NCBI GenBank assembly: GCA_905221605.1
Contig: CAJNDS010002203.1
Location: forward strand, 1 to 51,000
Reading direction: 5' to 3'
Length of the DNA: 51,000 nt
Source: Symbiodinium natans
Taxonomy: Eukaryota > Sar > Dinophyceae > Suessiales > Symbiodiniaceae
Below, in pieces: positions 1-10,645 of this stretch. The notes beneath the pieces are model-generated. The model made no database searches, had not been told where the DNA came from, and saw nothing but the letters and a program-made list of their open reading frames with translations. Both the position numbers and the translations under genes were made by a program. Numbering within the stretch: position 1 is the first letter of the stretch; each line of letters begins with the position of its first letter.

Positions 1-580
1 AAAATCTGAAGGGTAATTTTAAGTTGTTGAAAATCCTTGAATTCCTTTCATATTTATATTCATTTCGTTTTCTATATATTTCAATTCCAATTATAATTTA
101 GATTTTTTTAAATTATAGAAAAATACATATATTAATAATGTAAATAAAAAAATCCAAATTTAATATAGAAATCACCCATTCTATTATAAAATTATATGAT
201 CTTTAACCTTTTCTATTTCGAAATATCAGAAAATGATATGGTATTTTCCCATCAAAATGATATAGAAAGAAAGAATCATAAATATAAGATCTGAAGATTC
301 AAATTAAATCCTACATAAAATATTTTCAATTTCAAAGTTGAGTAATATCATAAATGAAAGAAAATCGGCTCTTAAGATATTTTCTTCAAGAAATATAAAA
401 AAGAATTAAATCATATAGAAAACGAATAAACATCTAATCTAAATAATTATCGATCCTCAACTAACGATTATTGAAGAATTAATATGAGAAACAAAAACAT
501 GAGAAAGACAAAGAAGAAATTCACTAAATATTTCAGAAATTCATATCATAGAGCTATGGTGTCAGAAACATCATTCAATA
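1..580. other. AT-rich gene-free left edge
   Basis: This stretch is roughly 80% A+T, unlike the rest of the window, and has no telomere-like heptamers. Stops are dense in all frames and I see no coding segment. The shift to normal composition occurs near 545-600, just past the stop codon of the minus-strand gene G1. It may be the 3' intergenic region of G1, an AT-rich repeat, or an organellar or nucleomorph-type insertion; sequence alone does not separate these. Confidence 0.6.
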
Positions 581-584
581 TGAT

Positions 585-1775
585 TCAGTTGGGGAAATAT
601 ATCGCGAGGCCATGAATTGGCAGATATTGAATGAAGACCAAAGTCGCAAATTCGAGCCGTCTGTGCAAGAAAACCACACAACGAACACCCATTGTTGCAT
701 GAACAATGGGATGCTCCACCTTGCTTCTTCCTAGTTCTAAAGCTCTTGACAACGATTGAACTTCGCAAGACATGCTTGTCTCGCCAAGTTGCTCAAATGT
801 CCTCCTGTTTGTTTCATATCATCACGCGGAACTGAGAAAGTACAGCAATAATGACTATTCTGCATTCAGGGTCTTGTGCCGCGTCCATTGATAATCAAGT
901 CTTTTGGCACCCAAACCAGCATACTTCCAGCAGAATGGGCTGGATTTTCATTCGCATTTGGCTGTTCAGCGGGTACATTGGTCGCCCTGAAGTTGTCGCC
1001 ATTGTCTTGTCATGGTCGTCAAGAATGCCACGATTGCCTCCTGCCACCAGCTAAAGTAAGCCCTGTGCTTATTTATGGCTTCAGAGATGAAGCGGCAGCC
1101 CACCGCCCCGGAATGATGCAAATGCGGAAGATTTTTCAACAACAAAGCACCGGATGTAAATGCAAGCGTTGGTGCGAAAAAACATGATCTCTATTGGGGT
1201 AACGGAACCTCAGAAGGAACAAACATTCAGAGAACTGCCCATGTAGGAGTACAATGCTTTGTGGGAATCCGCCTCGGCTTTGTGTCTTGCGCAACGCTCG
1301 CGCTCGACGTCTGCACCTGAAGCCAGATTCTGATATTCTTCTTCCTGCCCTTAAACCCCAAACCTACCTCAAACCCTGAAGAGGAAATAAATCGAAATTG
1401 TATAATTTTCCAAGTTGTTTGTCTCAGCTCCGCAACGGGACACGCCCCAAAACATGCGAAGCCCTCCCTCAGGCCCCAAAAGACCGCACAAATTTGGAGG
1501 ACACGTAGACCACAAAAGACCCCGGAACGCCCCTCCCAAAATGCCATTAAAAAAACACCGTGAAAGGCCTCCAAAATAGGTGCAGGACATAAAGAACCCG
1601 ACCGAAGCCCCAAAAAGGCCTCAAAAGCCCGCAAAGGACAATGCACCAACAAGTGCCGCCGACGTAGTGCGGGATGGCACTCAGTCAGTAATCTAAACCG
1701 TAAACCATAAACTCTAGACTTACCGGAATGAAACCTGAATAGGCAGCTCAGGCGGGCAAGTGTGCTGGCATGCAT
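585..1775 (-). CDS. Gene G1: hypothetical protein, four exons, about 154 aa
   Basis: In transcript order the exons are 1775-1724 (ATG, MHASTLARLSCLFRFHS), 1316-1225, 1050-925 and 779-585 (stop TGA). Phases fit: exon 1 leaves one base, exon 2 supplies two, and the other junctions are phase 0. Introns are 407 bp (GTAAGT...TTCAG), 174 bp (GTTTGT...TTTAG) and 145 bp (GTATGC...CGAG). Exon 2 is charged and helical (ADVERERCARHKAEAD). Exon 4 starts TSMSCEVQSLSRALELG and ends in a hydrophobic tail (FATLVFIQYL then GLAIYFPN). The N-terminus is hydrophobic and basic and could be a targeting peptide. I do not recognise the family. In exon 4 a second frame is also open for 65 codons, so the reading depends on the acceptor used. 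Whether ATG 1775 is the true start is inference. Confidence 0.5.
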
Positions 1776-3262
1776 GTTGCGTTAGTGAGAACAGGCGCGG
1801 CGCAGAATGTTGCTTCCTGTCGCAGGTTGTTTGCCAGGGAAGGTTAGGTGGGCAACTGTATACCGCAATTCTGCCTTAGTACGCCAGCCAGGTCGTGCCA
1901 ACTGTACCGGACGTCATATTCGCAGGCCAGAGACTCAGGCAGGCGATTTTTACCGGAATGCTCTTGATAAATTGAAACGGTTCTTCTCTGCAGTTGTTTA
2001 GTGTTTAGGGTTTAGGGTTTAGGATGACATGGTTCAGGGTTGGCTGGCCTCTCTGTTCCCTACATCAATGGCCAGACGGCCCATGAACCCGAAATCCTGA
2101 ACCCGCCAGAACCCAAGTCATGCTCGGCCACTCAAATCTGAAAACTCCAAAGGGTTCACGGGTTTAGGGGGTTCAGGGTCGAACCTCTCACAGATCCCTG
2201 CGGCTGCTGAGTGAGGGACGTAGCTTGCGACCCACTTCCGTGCACATTTGTAGCAGCGCCTGAGTCTCCGCCCCAAACTCTAAACTCTAAACCCTACACC
2301 CACGGAAGCTACACACCCCTTCCACCGTTGCGACTTGGGGACAGGTATAATTGTTCAGAAGCCCCAAAACGACTTCGTTTTAGTGGTAGCATGGAAGATG
2401 CGACGTGCAAGTGTTTCTAACACGTTCGCGCAGACGAAGAAGCAAGCAAGCTGTGAAATCTGTGAACACATGCTCACCAAAGTCAGCAACGCTTATGACA
2501 GCGCGTCTTGTGAAAGAAATCTTCGCATTTAGGCTGATGTATTCTGAGGCCCTTTTTTGGGATGTTCCCCCTTTTACTAACAGCTCTTAAGAGGGATTGT
2601 AATAGGGGGTACCATAATCCTTATTAAGGACTCTGAGGATAAGGGGGAACATCCGAACCCCAAACCCCGAAGGTGCAGAGGCCTGCCAGAGGCTCCCAAG
2701 ACCCGACGGGTCTCGCGAGGGTTCTCTTTGCGGGTGCTTTTCGGGTGGAACTGGAGCGAATGTTGGTCTCATGCCGTCGGGGAGTGGGTAATTTGAATTT
2801 ATAGGGACCTTCTGTCGTGTAGATGTGGGGAGTCTAGAAGGAGCCTTGCGGGGAATGCACCCCTCCCTTAGCACCAGTAAGTTGAGGCTTTGCAATAGGG
2901 AATCTCACTCTCTTTACATACTGGGTTCAGCTCCTCCGTGACCGACCCGAAGACGATTAAGCCCTATGTGAGCATGGGGTTCTCATGGGGAGCAGCTGAG
3001 CTGACTCCCAGCAAGAAGCACACACAAGCACAAACCCACACTGAGTGACTTTCGTTAACACTTCCCGCCCGGTAGCGCCCTTGAAAGCAGAATTATAATC
3101 TCAACATACACCCCCACACGTCTGCAGAGGGTGGACAGCCAAGCTTGTCTGCCTCTTCGGTGCTCCTTCGGGATGCAACCTGCGCAACAGGGAACAACAT
3201 CTTGTGATCTCAACGGGCTCCCGGGTTCCCCAAACCCTCCAGTGTAGGTCTCAAGTTTCCAG
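1776..3262. other. Region without a supported gene
   Basis: This holds isolated telomere-like heptamers near 2001-2024 and 2160-2180, degenerate CCCTAAA around 2275-2300, one M2 inverted-repeat element, and unique sequence I could not resolve into exons. Short frames at 1807-2001 and 2211-2420 lack splice support. Confidence 0.4.
2557..2657. mobile_element. M2 MITE copy
   Basis: The copy begins TTGGGATGTTCCCCC and ends in GGGGGAACATCC, with inner arms TTACTAACAG and TTAAGGACTC. The ends are inverted repeats shared with copies at 7731, 30353, 46401 and 49791. There is no coding capacity, so it is non-autonomous. Confidence 0.75.
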
Positions 3263-3450
3263 GGGTTTAGGGTTTAGGGTTTAGGGTTTAGGTTTAGGGC
3301 TTAGGGTTCAGGTTTAGGGTTTAGGGTTCAGGGTTTAGGGTTCAGGGTTCAGGGTTTAGGGTTCAGGGTTTAGGGTTCAGGGTTTAGGGTTCAGGGTTCA
3401 GGGTTTAGGGTTCAGGGTTTAGGGTTCAGGGTTTAGGGTTTGTTTGGTTC
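3263..3450 (+). repeat. Mixed TTTAGGG/TTCAGGG interstitial telomere-like array
   Basis: About 25 heptamers in TTTAGGG orientation. Much of the array alternates TTTAGGG with TTCAGGG, giving a 14-bp higher-order period. Confidence 0.9.
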
Positions 3451-3675
3451 AGGGTTTACATGGGTTCCGGAGTCATGGCTCGGGGTGCAAACACAAAGAA
3501 AGCCTCCCCTGCAATCACCCCCACTACCCTACCTCCCCCCCGGCCCCCAGTACAAAAGATTCCCGGTGCAATAGATTCGAGCATAGAATATATGGATCGA
3601 ATGCCCTAAACCGTAAACCCTAAACCCTAAACCCTAAACCCTTGTTAAAGGAATAGCTGAATAGCGGCTTCCCAC

Positions 3676-3730
3676 CAAGCATCTCGAGGCCTCGTTGGCA
3701 GCGGCGCGTCGGAGCATCAGCAGCTGCGTA
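3676..3730 (-). CDS. Candidate exon, 55 bp
   Basis: A GC-rich island lies between CCCTAAA (3604-3641) and a single TTTAGGG. On the minus strand it follows TGCGCAG and is followed by GTGGGA. One open frame begins YAAADAPTRRCQRGLEML. Nothing links it to a neighbour, so the support is the splice signals and base composition only. Confidence 0.25.
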
Positions 3731-3779
3731 CTGCGCAGGGAGGGTTTAGGGGCACCCTAAACCCTAAACCCTAAATCCC

Positions 3780-4935
3780 CTTGCTTGAGACTTAGTGCTT
3801 CTAGGTCGGGGCTTTGGAGTTTCCGAGGGCCCCTCCAAGTCTCCAACCCCAGGCCCCAAACCTAAACCCTAACCTCCTTCCACCAACAAACGCGACTCCC
3901 CTCCCCCCCCCCCTAACCCACTCTAAACCCTAAACCCTGAACCCTACACACTATTTTGTTAACCCCACTATAAACCCCAAACCCTAAACCCCAGCGACTG
4001 AGTTGTAAGGAATCTTCACGTCTCCGAGATCTTCAGGCTAAGGTTGGCACCCCCGTTAACCCTCTGAAAAAGGTTGCTAAAAAAGATCCTCTTCAGGTTT
4101 AGGGTTTAGCGTTTGGCTTTGGGTTGTAGCCCAGAACAGCCACCCCCAAAAATCGAAGCTCAAGACCATGTGAAGGCTCTTTTTCTCCCTGGGCAACGCC
4201 GGGGAGGCAACGCAAGTCTTTGCGGCCAGTGGCCTGGCACCTCGCCCCGCAAGCGCGGAGCGGCTACGTGGTCCTATCTGAAGGGTTTTGGGTTTCGGGT
4301 TTAGGGTTTAGGGACACCCTGTGAAGCAAGAGTCCTGAGAGGGTCCTGGAAACAATAAAGCCACCCCGACATCTAGGCAGACCCGTCCCCAAAACCTCGG
4401 TATTCTTGAGCTCGAAAGCTGAGGCCCCTCCTATCTGCACCTCTCTGCTCACATGGTATGGAGTTGATGTGGAACACTGACAAAAAGCAAAGACCCCGCC
4501 ACACCCAGCCACTCACTTTCCCCACGAGAGGAGGCCGCTGCCCCCCTGGAGCTGCTTGGAGCGCAGCACCCGGAGGGGCACACCTCCCAGCCGGCTTAGG
4601 GGTTTGGTAGGGTTTAGGGTTTAGGGTTCAAGAGGGTTCAGGGTTCAGCAGGGTTTAGGGCTGAGGGTCTAGGGTTTGGGCTTGAGGTGTCCGCTTGCAG
4701 GTCGGTCGCGGTTGTGGTGCCTTCGGGTCTAGGCAGATGGTCAAGTGAACTCGGCGCTAGGGTTTAGCCTTAAGGTTTTATGGGTTATGGGTTTAGGGTT
4801 TAGGGCTTTAGGGTTTTGATGGGTTTATGGTTTAGGGCTGTGTCAGATACAAAGCGGGTGCTAGTTTTTCTTGCACCCAAGGAGCACAGAACACCAAAAG
4901 ACCAAAAGGGCATCAGCGGGCATGGCTTCATCGGG
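3780..4935. other. Repeat-rich region, no supported gene
   Basis: Short CCCTAAA tracts near 3756, 3925 and 3970 and TTTAGGG tracts near 4100, 4290, 4600-4690 and 4780-4830 enclose GC-rich islands (4130-4270, 4320-4590). The islands may be exons, but I found no phase-consistent model. Confidence 0.4.
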
Positions 4936-5010
4936 GGGTTTAGGGTTTAGGGTTTAGGGTTTAGGGTTTAGGGTTTAGGGTTTAGGGTTTAGGGTTTAGG
5001 GTTTAGGGTT
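4936..5010 (+). repeat. (TTTAGGG)10 interstitial array
   Basis: Ten essentially perfect heptamers with unique sequence on both sides, so this is not a chromosome end. Confidence 0.95.
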
Positions 5011-5094
5011 TCGGCCCCCGCGCTCGCACACCGCAGGCAAGGACTCAGAATACCCGAACACCCAGCTTCATCATGACCAACAGACAGCATGGCT

Positions 5095-5203
5095 CCCAGA
5101 GACTCCAAAACCCCTTAATTAAGGTATATCCCTTACATTATAATAGGAACCCGAATATGATTTAAGGTATATTCCTTAATTAAGGGATTTTGGAGTCTCT
5201 GGG
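5095..5203. mobile_element. M1 palindromic element, copy 1
   Basis: The 109-bp element starts CCCAGAGACTCCAAAA and ends TTTTGGAGTCTCTGGG, a perfect terminal inverted repeat. The inner arms (CTTAATTAAGG) continue the foldback, so nearly the whole element can form one hairpin. It is non-coding and has a related copy at 5643-5814. Confidence 0.85.
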
Positions 5204-5533
5204 CAAATAAGTTGAGGTTTGACACGTCACACGCCAGCCAGCTGGAGTACGCAGGTCCCGACACTCCGCAAAGAAAGCCAGTACGCTTGGGCGGTATCCC
5301 AACCCAGTTCACGGGCTCCATGGTGAACTCCTACTTTCTGAATTGGCTATGTCAGGCTATGTCATTGCTCAGCATCCATCAGGGTTTACGGTTCAGCGTT
5401 AAGGGGTCAAAACGGGTCGCTGGACCAACAATACGGTTGGCGGTCCACTGTGGGTTGTTGGGGCCTCTGCGCATGACATGTTGCAATCACAGACGTCTAT
5501 GCAGGGCTCTAAAGCCCTGAAGCCCTAGACTCC

Positions 5534-5601
5534 CCCTAAACCCTAAACCCTAAACCCTAAACCCTAAAACCTAAACCCTAAACCCTAAACCCTAAACCCC
5601 T
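5534..5601 (-). repeat. (CCCTAAA)n interstitial array
   Basis: About nine heptamers in CCCTAAA orientation, with one slipped unit (CCTAAAA). Confidence 0.95.
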
Positions 5602-5642
5602 ACACTTACAGCCTGAACCCTGACATTTGGCACACTGAGCCA

Positions 5643-5814
5643 CCCAGAGACTCCAAAAAAACCCTTGATTAAGGAATATACCTTCTATCATATTAGGGTT
5701 CCTATTATCCTTTAAGGGATATACCTTAGATAAGGAATATACCTTAAATCATAGTAGGGTTCCTATTATAATTTCAGGGATATACCTTAATTAAGGGGTT
5801 TTGGAGTCTCTGGG
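5643..5814. mobile_element. M1 palindromic element, copy 2
   Basis: It has the same ends as copy 1 (CCCAGAGACTCC and GGAGTCTCTGGG). It is longer because an internal block (AAGGAATATACCTT followed by TAGGGTTCCTATTAT) occurs twice. It lies between CCCTAAA (5534-5601) and TTTAGGG (from about 5920). Confidence 0.85.
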
Positions 5815-6109
5815 CAAGTCTCATGGCCTCCGAAGTCGTTGTCTTCGTCATGGTTGGCCACATTCCTGAAACGAGGTTGCAAGCCGCTGATGCAAAATAG
5901 GAAGCCCGGGAAGCTGGGGTTTAGGGTTTAGGGTTTAGGGTGTAGTGTGTAGGGTTGAGTGTGTAGGGTCCCCAACCAAGTACACTGCAAACAGTTGTTC
6001 ACAAACCAATGCGTGTGCGCAGATTTAGACCTCAGGACCTTCTCATCCCAGCGACTGCAGGGGGAAGAGCAGCCTTAAGACCCTTAAGACTCTCCGAAAC
6101 CCTACATGG

Positions 6110-6228
6110 AGGTTTCCGAAATTAAGGGGTACCTTTCCGAAATTAGGATACTTGGTCTTTATGAGGGCATCCTACTATTTTGGATCTATATTCTCTCTCC
6201 CCTATTTTTCCTAAACCCCCACATACAG
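6110..6228. mobile_element. M6 element, diverged copy
   Basis: It begins GGTTTCCGAAATTAAGGGG and ends CCCCTATTTTTCCTAAAC, with an inner GGATCTATATT. It matches M6 copies at 16471, 35548, 39473 and 48611. Confidence 0.6.
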
Positions 6229-6325
6229 ATCCTGTAGTCGCACAGCAGCGCGACCTATGCCCTGCTTGCAGGTTCTGCGGAGGCGACAGAACTGTCCTCT
6301 CAAACGCCTTGCTTGGATGGCCTTT

Positions 6326-6392
6326 AACATGATCCTCTTAACCCCAAAAAAAGGGAAAATATAAAATGTCCCAAGGGCCTACCTAGCTTTGC
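6326..6392. mobile_element. M5 element fragment
   Basis: It contains GATCCTCTTAACCCC, AAAGGGAAAATA and TCCCAAGGGCCTACC, the conserved blocks of the M5 family also seen at 10770, 29958, 34480 and 36790. Confidence 0.65.
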
Positions 6393-6623
6393 ACCTGCTG
6401 AAACAAGGCTGGGCCCCACCCCCCTCCCCGCACACCCCACAAAAAAAAGCAAACACTGGAAACTATCCTCCAAAACAGAAACATGTCGGCACTGGCCAAC
6501 CACCCTAAACCCTAAACCCTAAACCCTCTTGTTGCTCTGCTCGAGCACTGGCCGGTGATAAGTTGTTTCTTGCACGGCCAACCTCGTCTTGAAACGTCGC
6601 TGCGACTCAACCTCTTCCGTGAG

Positions 6624-6690
6624 CCCTAAGCCCTAAACCCTAACCCTAAACCCTAAACCCTAAACCCTAAACCCTAAACCCTGAACCCTT
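6624..6690 (-). repeat. (CCCTAAA)n interstitial array
   Basis: About eight heptamers with one 6-bp slip (CCCTAA). Confidence 0.9.
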
Positions 6691-6717
6691 TCGAAGCTGG
6701 ACTGGCAGACTGCTTAA

Positions 6718-6917
6718 ACCCTATCGCTAGACCCTGAAACCCCAAACCCCAAACCCTTAAACCCAAAACCACTCAACCCTTAAACCCCTAAACCCTTGAA
6801 CCCCTAACCCTTCAACCCCTAACGCTTGAACCCTAAACCCTAAACCCTAAACCCTAAACCCTAAACCCTAAACCCTAAACCCTAAACCCTAAACCCTGAA
6901 CCCTAAACCCTAAACCA
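6718..6917 (-). repeat. CCCTAAA array, degenerate then perfect
   Basis: Degenerate units (CCCCAAA, CCCTTAAA, CCCTTGAA) grade into eleven near-perfect CCCTAAA units from about 6828. The array faces the opposed TTTAGGG array at 7013 across an 84-bp GC-rich island. Confidence 0.9.
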
Positions 6918-6919
6918 AC

Positions 6920-7003
6920 CTGAACCCTTCTAAGCCCTCTTGAAGGCTTTGCGGGCTGCAGCCCGGCGGCTCCGAGGGGGGCGAGTCGGGTCGCGGCGCT
7001 GGC
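6920..7003 (-). CDS. Candidate exon, 84 bp
   Basis: The island follows CTGGCAG and is followed by GTTGGTTTAGGG on the minus strand. It is open for 28 codons in phase 0 (starts ASAATRLAPLGAAGLQ). The donor runs directly into TTTAGGG repeats. The composition is very GC-rich and no neighbour confirms the phase. Confidence 0.28.
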
Positions 7004-7012
7004 CTGCCAGGG

Positions 7013-7104
7013 CTTAGGGTTTAGGGTTTAGGGTTTAGGGTTTAGGGTTTAGGGTTTAGGGTTTAGGGTTTAGGGTTTAGGGTTTAGGGTTTAGGGTTTA
7101 GGGT

Positions 7105-7143
<39 letters not shown>

Positions 7144-7146
7144 GGG
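7013..7146 (+). repeat. (TTTAGGG)13 then (TTGAGGG)6 array
   Basis: Thirteen perfect TTTAGGG units switch abruptly to six TTGAGGG units. Degenerate TTCTAGGG-type units continue to about 7330. Confidence 0.95.
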
Positions 7147-7329
7147 TTCGATGGCTTTTTCGGTTCTAGGGTTCTAGGCTTTTGGGGTTCTAGGGTTGGT
7201 AGGCTGTTCGGGTTCTAGGGTTCCTAAGGTTTAGGGTTCTAGGGTTGTAGGGTTCTGGGGTTCTAGGGTTGCAAAGTTTAGGGTTCTGGACTTTCGGAGT
7301 TTTGGGTTTTAGGGTTCTAGGGATGTTTC

Positions 7330-7600
7330 GGGAACAGGCTGAAAAAGGGGGTTGCATAAGAGGCTTTCGGATGTTTCTGTCAGCCGTGAAAGGTTTTTTC
7401 TCCGGTGGAGGCTTCGTGTTTAGGGTGCCTCTAGGAGATCAGACTTGCGGAGGGGTGCCAAAGGCTTCACATGTTAAACCCTAAACCCTAAACCCTAAAG
7501 CCTTAAGGACTCTGTTGGGGAATTAAATCGCCGAAGTCTCGAACAGGTGCATGCTTCGATGGCCATTTCCCAGACTTTGCAGGGATCAGAGAAAGGCGCA
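7330..7600. other. Unique sequence without a supported gene
   Basis: A 71-codon frame (7269-7484) is partly translated telomere-like repeat, and I reject it. A short CCCTAAA tract lies at 7475-7500. Confidence 0.35.
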
Positions 7601-7605
7601 CCCAT

Positions 7606-7714
7606 AATCTAGACCCGGAGTAACCTAGCAATAAACAGGGCACCCTTTTTGGTTTTAAGGGGATTATACGGGAACCCCAACCCTAAAAAAGGAAACAAGG
7701 GTCTACTGCCGGTC
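7606..7714. mobile_element. M3 element
   Basis: It runs from ACCCGGAGTAACC through AGGGCACCCTTTTTGG and AACCCCAACCCTAAAAAAGG to GGTCTACTGCCGGTCC. The ends are imperfect inverted repeats (GGACCNGNAGTA). It abuts an M2 copy, as also happens at 30353-30632. Confidence 0.7.
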
Positions 7715-7730
7715 CCAGTAATATTACCAT

Positions 7731-7805
7731 CACCCCCTTATACTAACAGTCCTTACTAGGAAGTGTAACTATTAAGGACTGTCAGTATAAGGGGGAACAT
7801 CCCAA
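7731..7805. mobile_element. M2 MITE copy, left end missing
   Basis: It contains CCCCCTTATACTAACAGTCC and ends AAGGGGGAACATCCCAA. The left terminus TTGGGATGTT is absent where it meets the M3 element. Confidence 0.75.
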
Positions 7806-9130
7806 ATTGGGTCATTCTTAGGAACTGTTGAGGGGATCTATTTTTTGGCTCCTCCCAGAGGTCTGGGTTGAACTGCAGGACACTCATGATGAAAGGGGGA
7901 GGGGTGCTCAATGGTGCTCAAAAGGGTCAGAGCCTGTCACACAATATCGCTGTGGGAGATACTATAACGTCGAGAGCTCCAAACCTTCAAATGTAGGAGA
8001 AAAAAGTGTTCTTGGATTAAGATAAGCGCGCTTTTACTACAGCCGGAACCTGGAGCGTCAGCCCTAACGCCCATAAAAGTAAACCCTACAAGACCCCCTC
8101 AAAACCCACAAGGTCCCCTAAAAGCCGTATGCTTCCCAAAGCCCATATAAGCTTCCGAGAGAACGGGGTCCCCGTCTGTTTCTGCGCACCTCTGCTGCGG
8201 ATTGTGACCGTGGGCTTTCTGAGCAGGTGGGCGATGTCCTGCTCAAAGCTTAGGACCTTCATACCCAGACCCCTGGGAGGATTCAAAGAATAGAAAAACC
8301 CTACCTAGTACCCCTGTACTACTATTGGGTCATTCTTGGGAGGCTCTTGGGAACCCCTTCAAAAAATCTACTTTATTGGAACCTTTGAATGGTCTGGGTA
8401 GGGGCAGGGGTGCAATGGGTTTAGGGTTTAGGGTTTAGGGTTTAGGGTTGGACCCTCTGCAAGTACAAGACCACGAATGCAAACCTAAACCCGCGTAGAA
8501 CCTGAAACCCAGTGCTAAACCCTAAACTTTAAACCCTAAACCCTTTTTGCAACTGGGACTTGGTTCCTAAACCCTAACCCTAAACCCTAAGCCCCAAACC
8601 CTAAGCAATGAACCCTAGATTCGACTCAAAGAGCCTTCCCAAGGCTTCGTCCTGGCTGCACGCCCTTGGCACTCTGGCCCACAGATTCTTCCTGCTAGGG
8701 CTTTTATGGTTCAGGGCTTTAAGGGGATTTAGAGGTGGAGGTTCTATTTTTTCAGGGTTGAAGGTGTAGGACTTTAAGGGGGTTTAGAGGTTTAGGGTTT
8801 GTTTTTTTGTTTTTTGTTTTTTGGGGTCTAAGGTTTAGGGCTATAGGGTTCAAGGCTGGCTTACAGGCTCTTCAAGAATCAATGTGTGGTATTGTGGGAT
8901 CTGCCCCCGCACCCGAACTACTCCCTTGGTTTGGGTGGGTGTTGATAGGGTGGGGATAGTATAGGATCCCACCCACAGGCGTCTGTCGTGACGCAGGTCT
9001 TCCGATTGGGAAAGAGAAAGAGTATGCAAAGAAAAAAAGCCAAAACGAGGCTTGATGTGTTGCTTGCATGTTTACCTTCTCGGGACTGCCAGGCCCAAAG
9101 AAAAAGCGACATAACAATTATATAGCACTA
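7806..9130. other. Region without a supported gene
   Basis: This holds a TTTAGGG tract (8417-8448), CCCTAAA tracts (8510-8610), a degenerate TTTAGGG field (8700-8850) and two diverged copies of a segment with GGGTCATTCTT (7808, 8328). The block CTTTTTGCAACTGGGACTTGG at about 8545 recurs at 42760 and, diverged, at 37580. Open frames here lack splice support. Confidence 0.35.
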
Positions 9131-9610
9131 CCGTACCCTAAACCCTAAACCTACCCTAAACCCTAGTTCGTATTGGATTGACCAAAGCAGACAGAAGATG
9201 ACAAACCCTTGGTGCGGATGCAGCTCGCAGCTCGCAGGGCATCCCCTGATGAAACGCGTGATACGCCAAAATTCGACGCCCCCCCCCGCCCAAAAACAAG
9301 AAGGTAGTTGGGGTTCGGCATTCGCCTTATCGGCCCACAAAAGATGGAAACTCCGGCTGAGCCCACAGACTTAAGGGCTCCCAGCTTGGGTTTAGGTTTA
9401 GGCTTGCATGCTCAGGGTTTTGCGAAAACACGCACAGCTCTATGCCCATGAAAGCGCACCCTTCTTTGATGTGGCTCCACAAAGTATGCAAACCTGCCAA
9501 TGGCCTGTAAGTGTAAAACCGCAGCAAGCCCAAACATCCCTGTACTGTAAGACTTCCCTCTGGTATCGCATCACAACAAACACTACCCCCGCGCCGCCAA
9601 AACACACAAA

Positions 9611-9790
9611 CAGAGACACACACACACACACACAAACAATCTCACACACTCACTCACTCACTCACTCACTCACTCACTCCAACACTCACTCACACACTCA
9701 CTCACTTACTCACTCACACACACACACACTCACACTCGCACACTCACACCCATTCACACCCATTCACACCCACCCACTCACCCACCCACG
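9611..9790 (+). repeat. CA/CACT microsatellite
   Basis: Runs of CACACA pass into (ACTC)n and (CACT)n, then CACCCATT repeats. Long open frames on both strands here only translate the repeat. Confidence 0.95.
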
Positions 9791-9799
9791 CCTTCACGC

Positions 9800-10290
9800 G
9801 GGCACGCACCGCAGACACAGAGAGCACAGGGAGACACAGAGAGCCACCGAGAGACACGGAGCGACACAGGCAGAGACAGGGGCACACCCAAAGATGTGAA
9901 AGAAGTCACAGCCTTTGTATTTTCGTGACGCCACAACAGAAACTGCACAGCCGCATGCCTGCGGCGTCGAACCTCCTCCAGCACTTTTGATGGCACGGGC
10001 ACGCAACAAATCTTATCCCTCCTGATTCGTGCGACATCACAAGACACACGGCCTCACTCCCGAAACAAACCGAACCCTTTTTGTATGGCATCACAAAGCC
10101 AATGCCCATTCCACAGCACATTGTACCCAGCTGCTGTGCTGCAACCCCATTCCATGTGACAAGTCCGCTCCGTGCGCTCTTCTTGTTGTTCAAGCTCATC
10201 CCAAAGCCCGACTGCATCATAGCAACAGTTGCCACAAAGGCTAGGCATAATCTCACCGCCCCCTCGCTAGAACCTATGACCGGTCCCGAG
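9800..10290. other. Low-complexity then unclear region
   Basis: GAGACACAG-type repeats occupy about 9815-9890. From 9906 to 10256 a 116-codon minus frame is open, with a hydrophobic start (AFVATVAMMQSGFGMSL). Several frames on both strands are open at once, and the motif GTGATGNNATAC recurs at intervals. I cannot tell coding sequence from repeat here. Confidence 0.25.
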
Positions 10291-10438
10291 ACACGGAAAC
10301 CCTAACCCCTACCCATAAACCCTCACTAAACCCCTAACTTTCATCATGCACACCCAAACCCTAACAGTTCCTAACCTCAAACCCTAAATAAACCCCTAAA
10401 CCCTCCATCATCATGACCGACGTCCACTGAAGCGGGAC

Positions 10439-10477
10439 CTGGGAGCCCGCGTAGCTCTGCGGATCCTGCAGATTCGC
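10439..10477 (-). CDS. Candidate micro-exon, 39 bp
   Basis: It is bounded by TGGACCAG and GTCCCGC on the minus strand and encodes ANLQDPQSYAGSQ in phase 0. It sits between CCCTAAA (10295-10410) and TTTAGGG (10525-10570), the usual arrangement of exon islands here. No neighbour confirms it. Confidence 0.28.
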
Positions 10478-10645
10478 CTGGTCCAGGAATTTAGGGAGTT
10501 TTATGATCCTCACCCACAAATAAGGTTTAGGGGGTTTAGGGTTTAGGGTTTAGGGTTTCGGGTTTAGTGTTTGGCGGAAGGGAGGGCTTGGGGGGGCATG
10601 CTAGAGGGCCAGGGATGAGTCTGTCTGTCTGTGTGGGGGTTGGTA

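Noticed and set aside
1227-1775. The 182-codon minus frame as a single protein
   Set aside because: Its middle is repeat-like (GFEVGLGF from TTTAGGG-type sequence) and its two ends are better explained as exons 1 and 2 of G1, the second in another frame.
4936-5010. Arrays of TTTAGGG as true chromosome ends
   Set aside because: Every array is internal, both orientations occur many times, and unique sequence continues on both sides.
9408-9899. 163-codon plus frame
   Set aside because: The core is the CA/CACT microsatellite.
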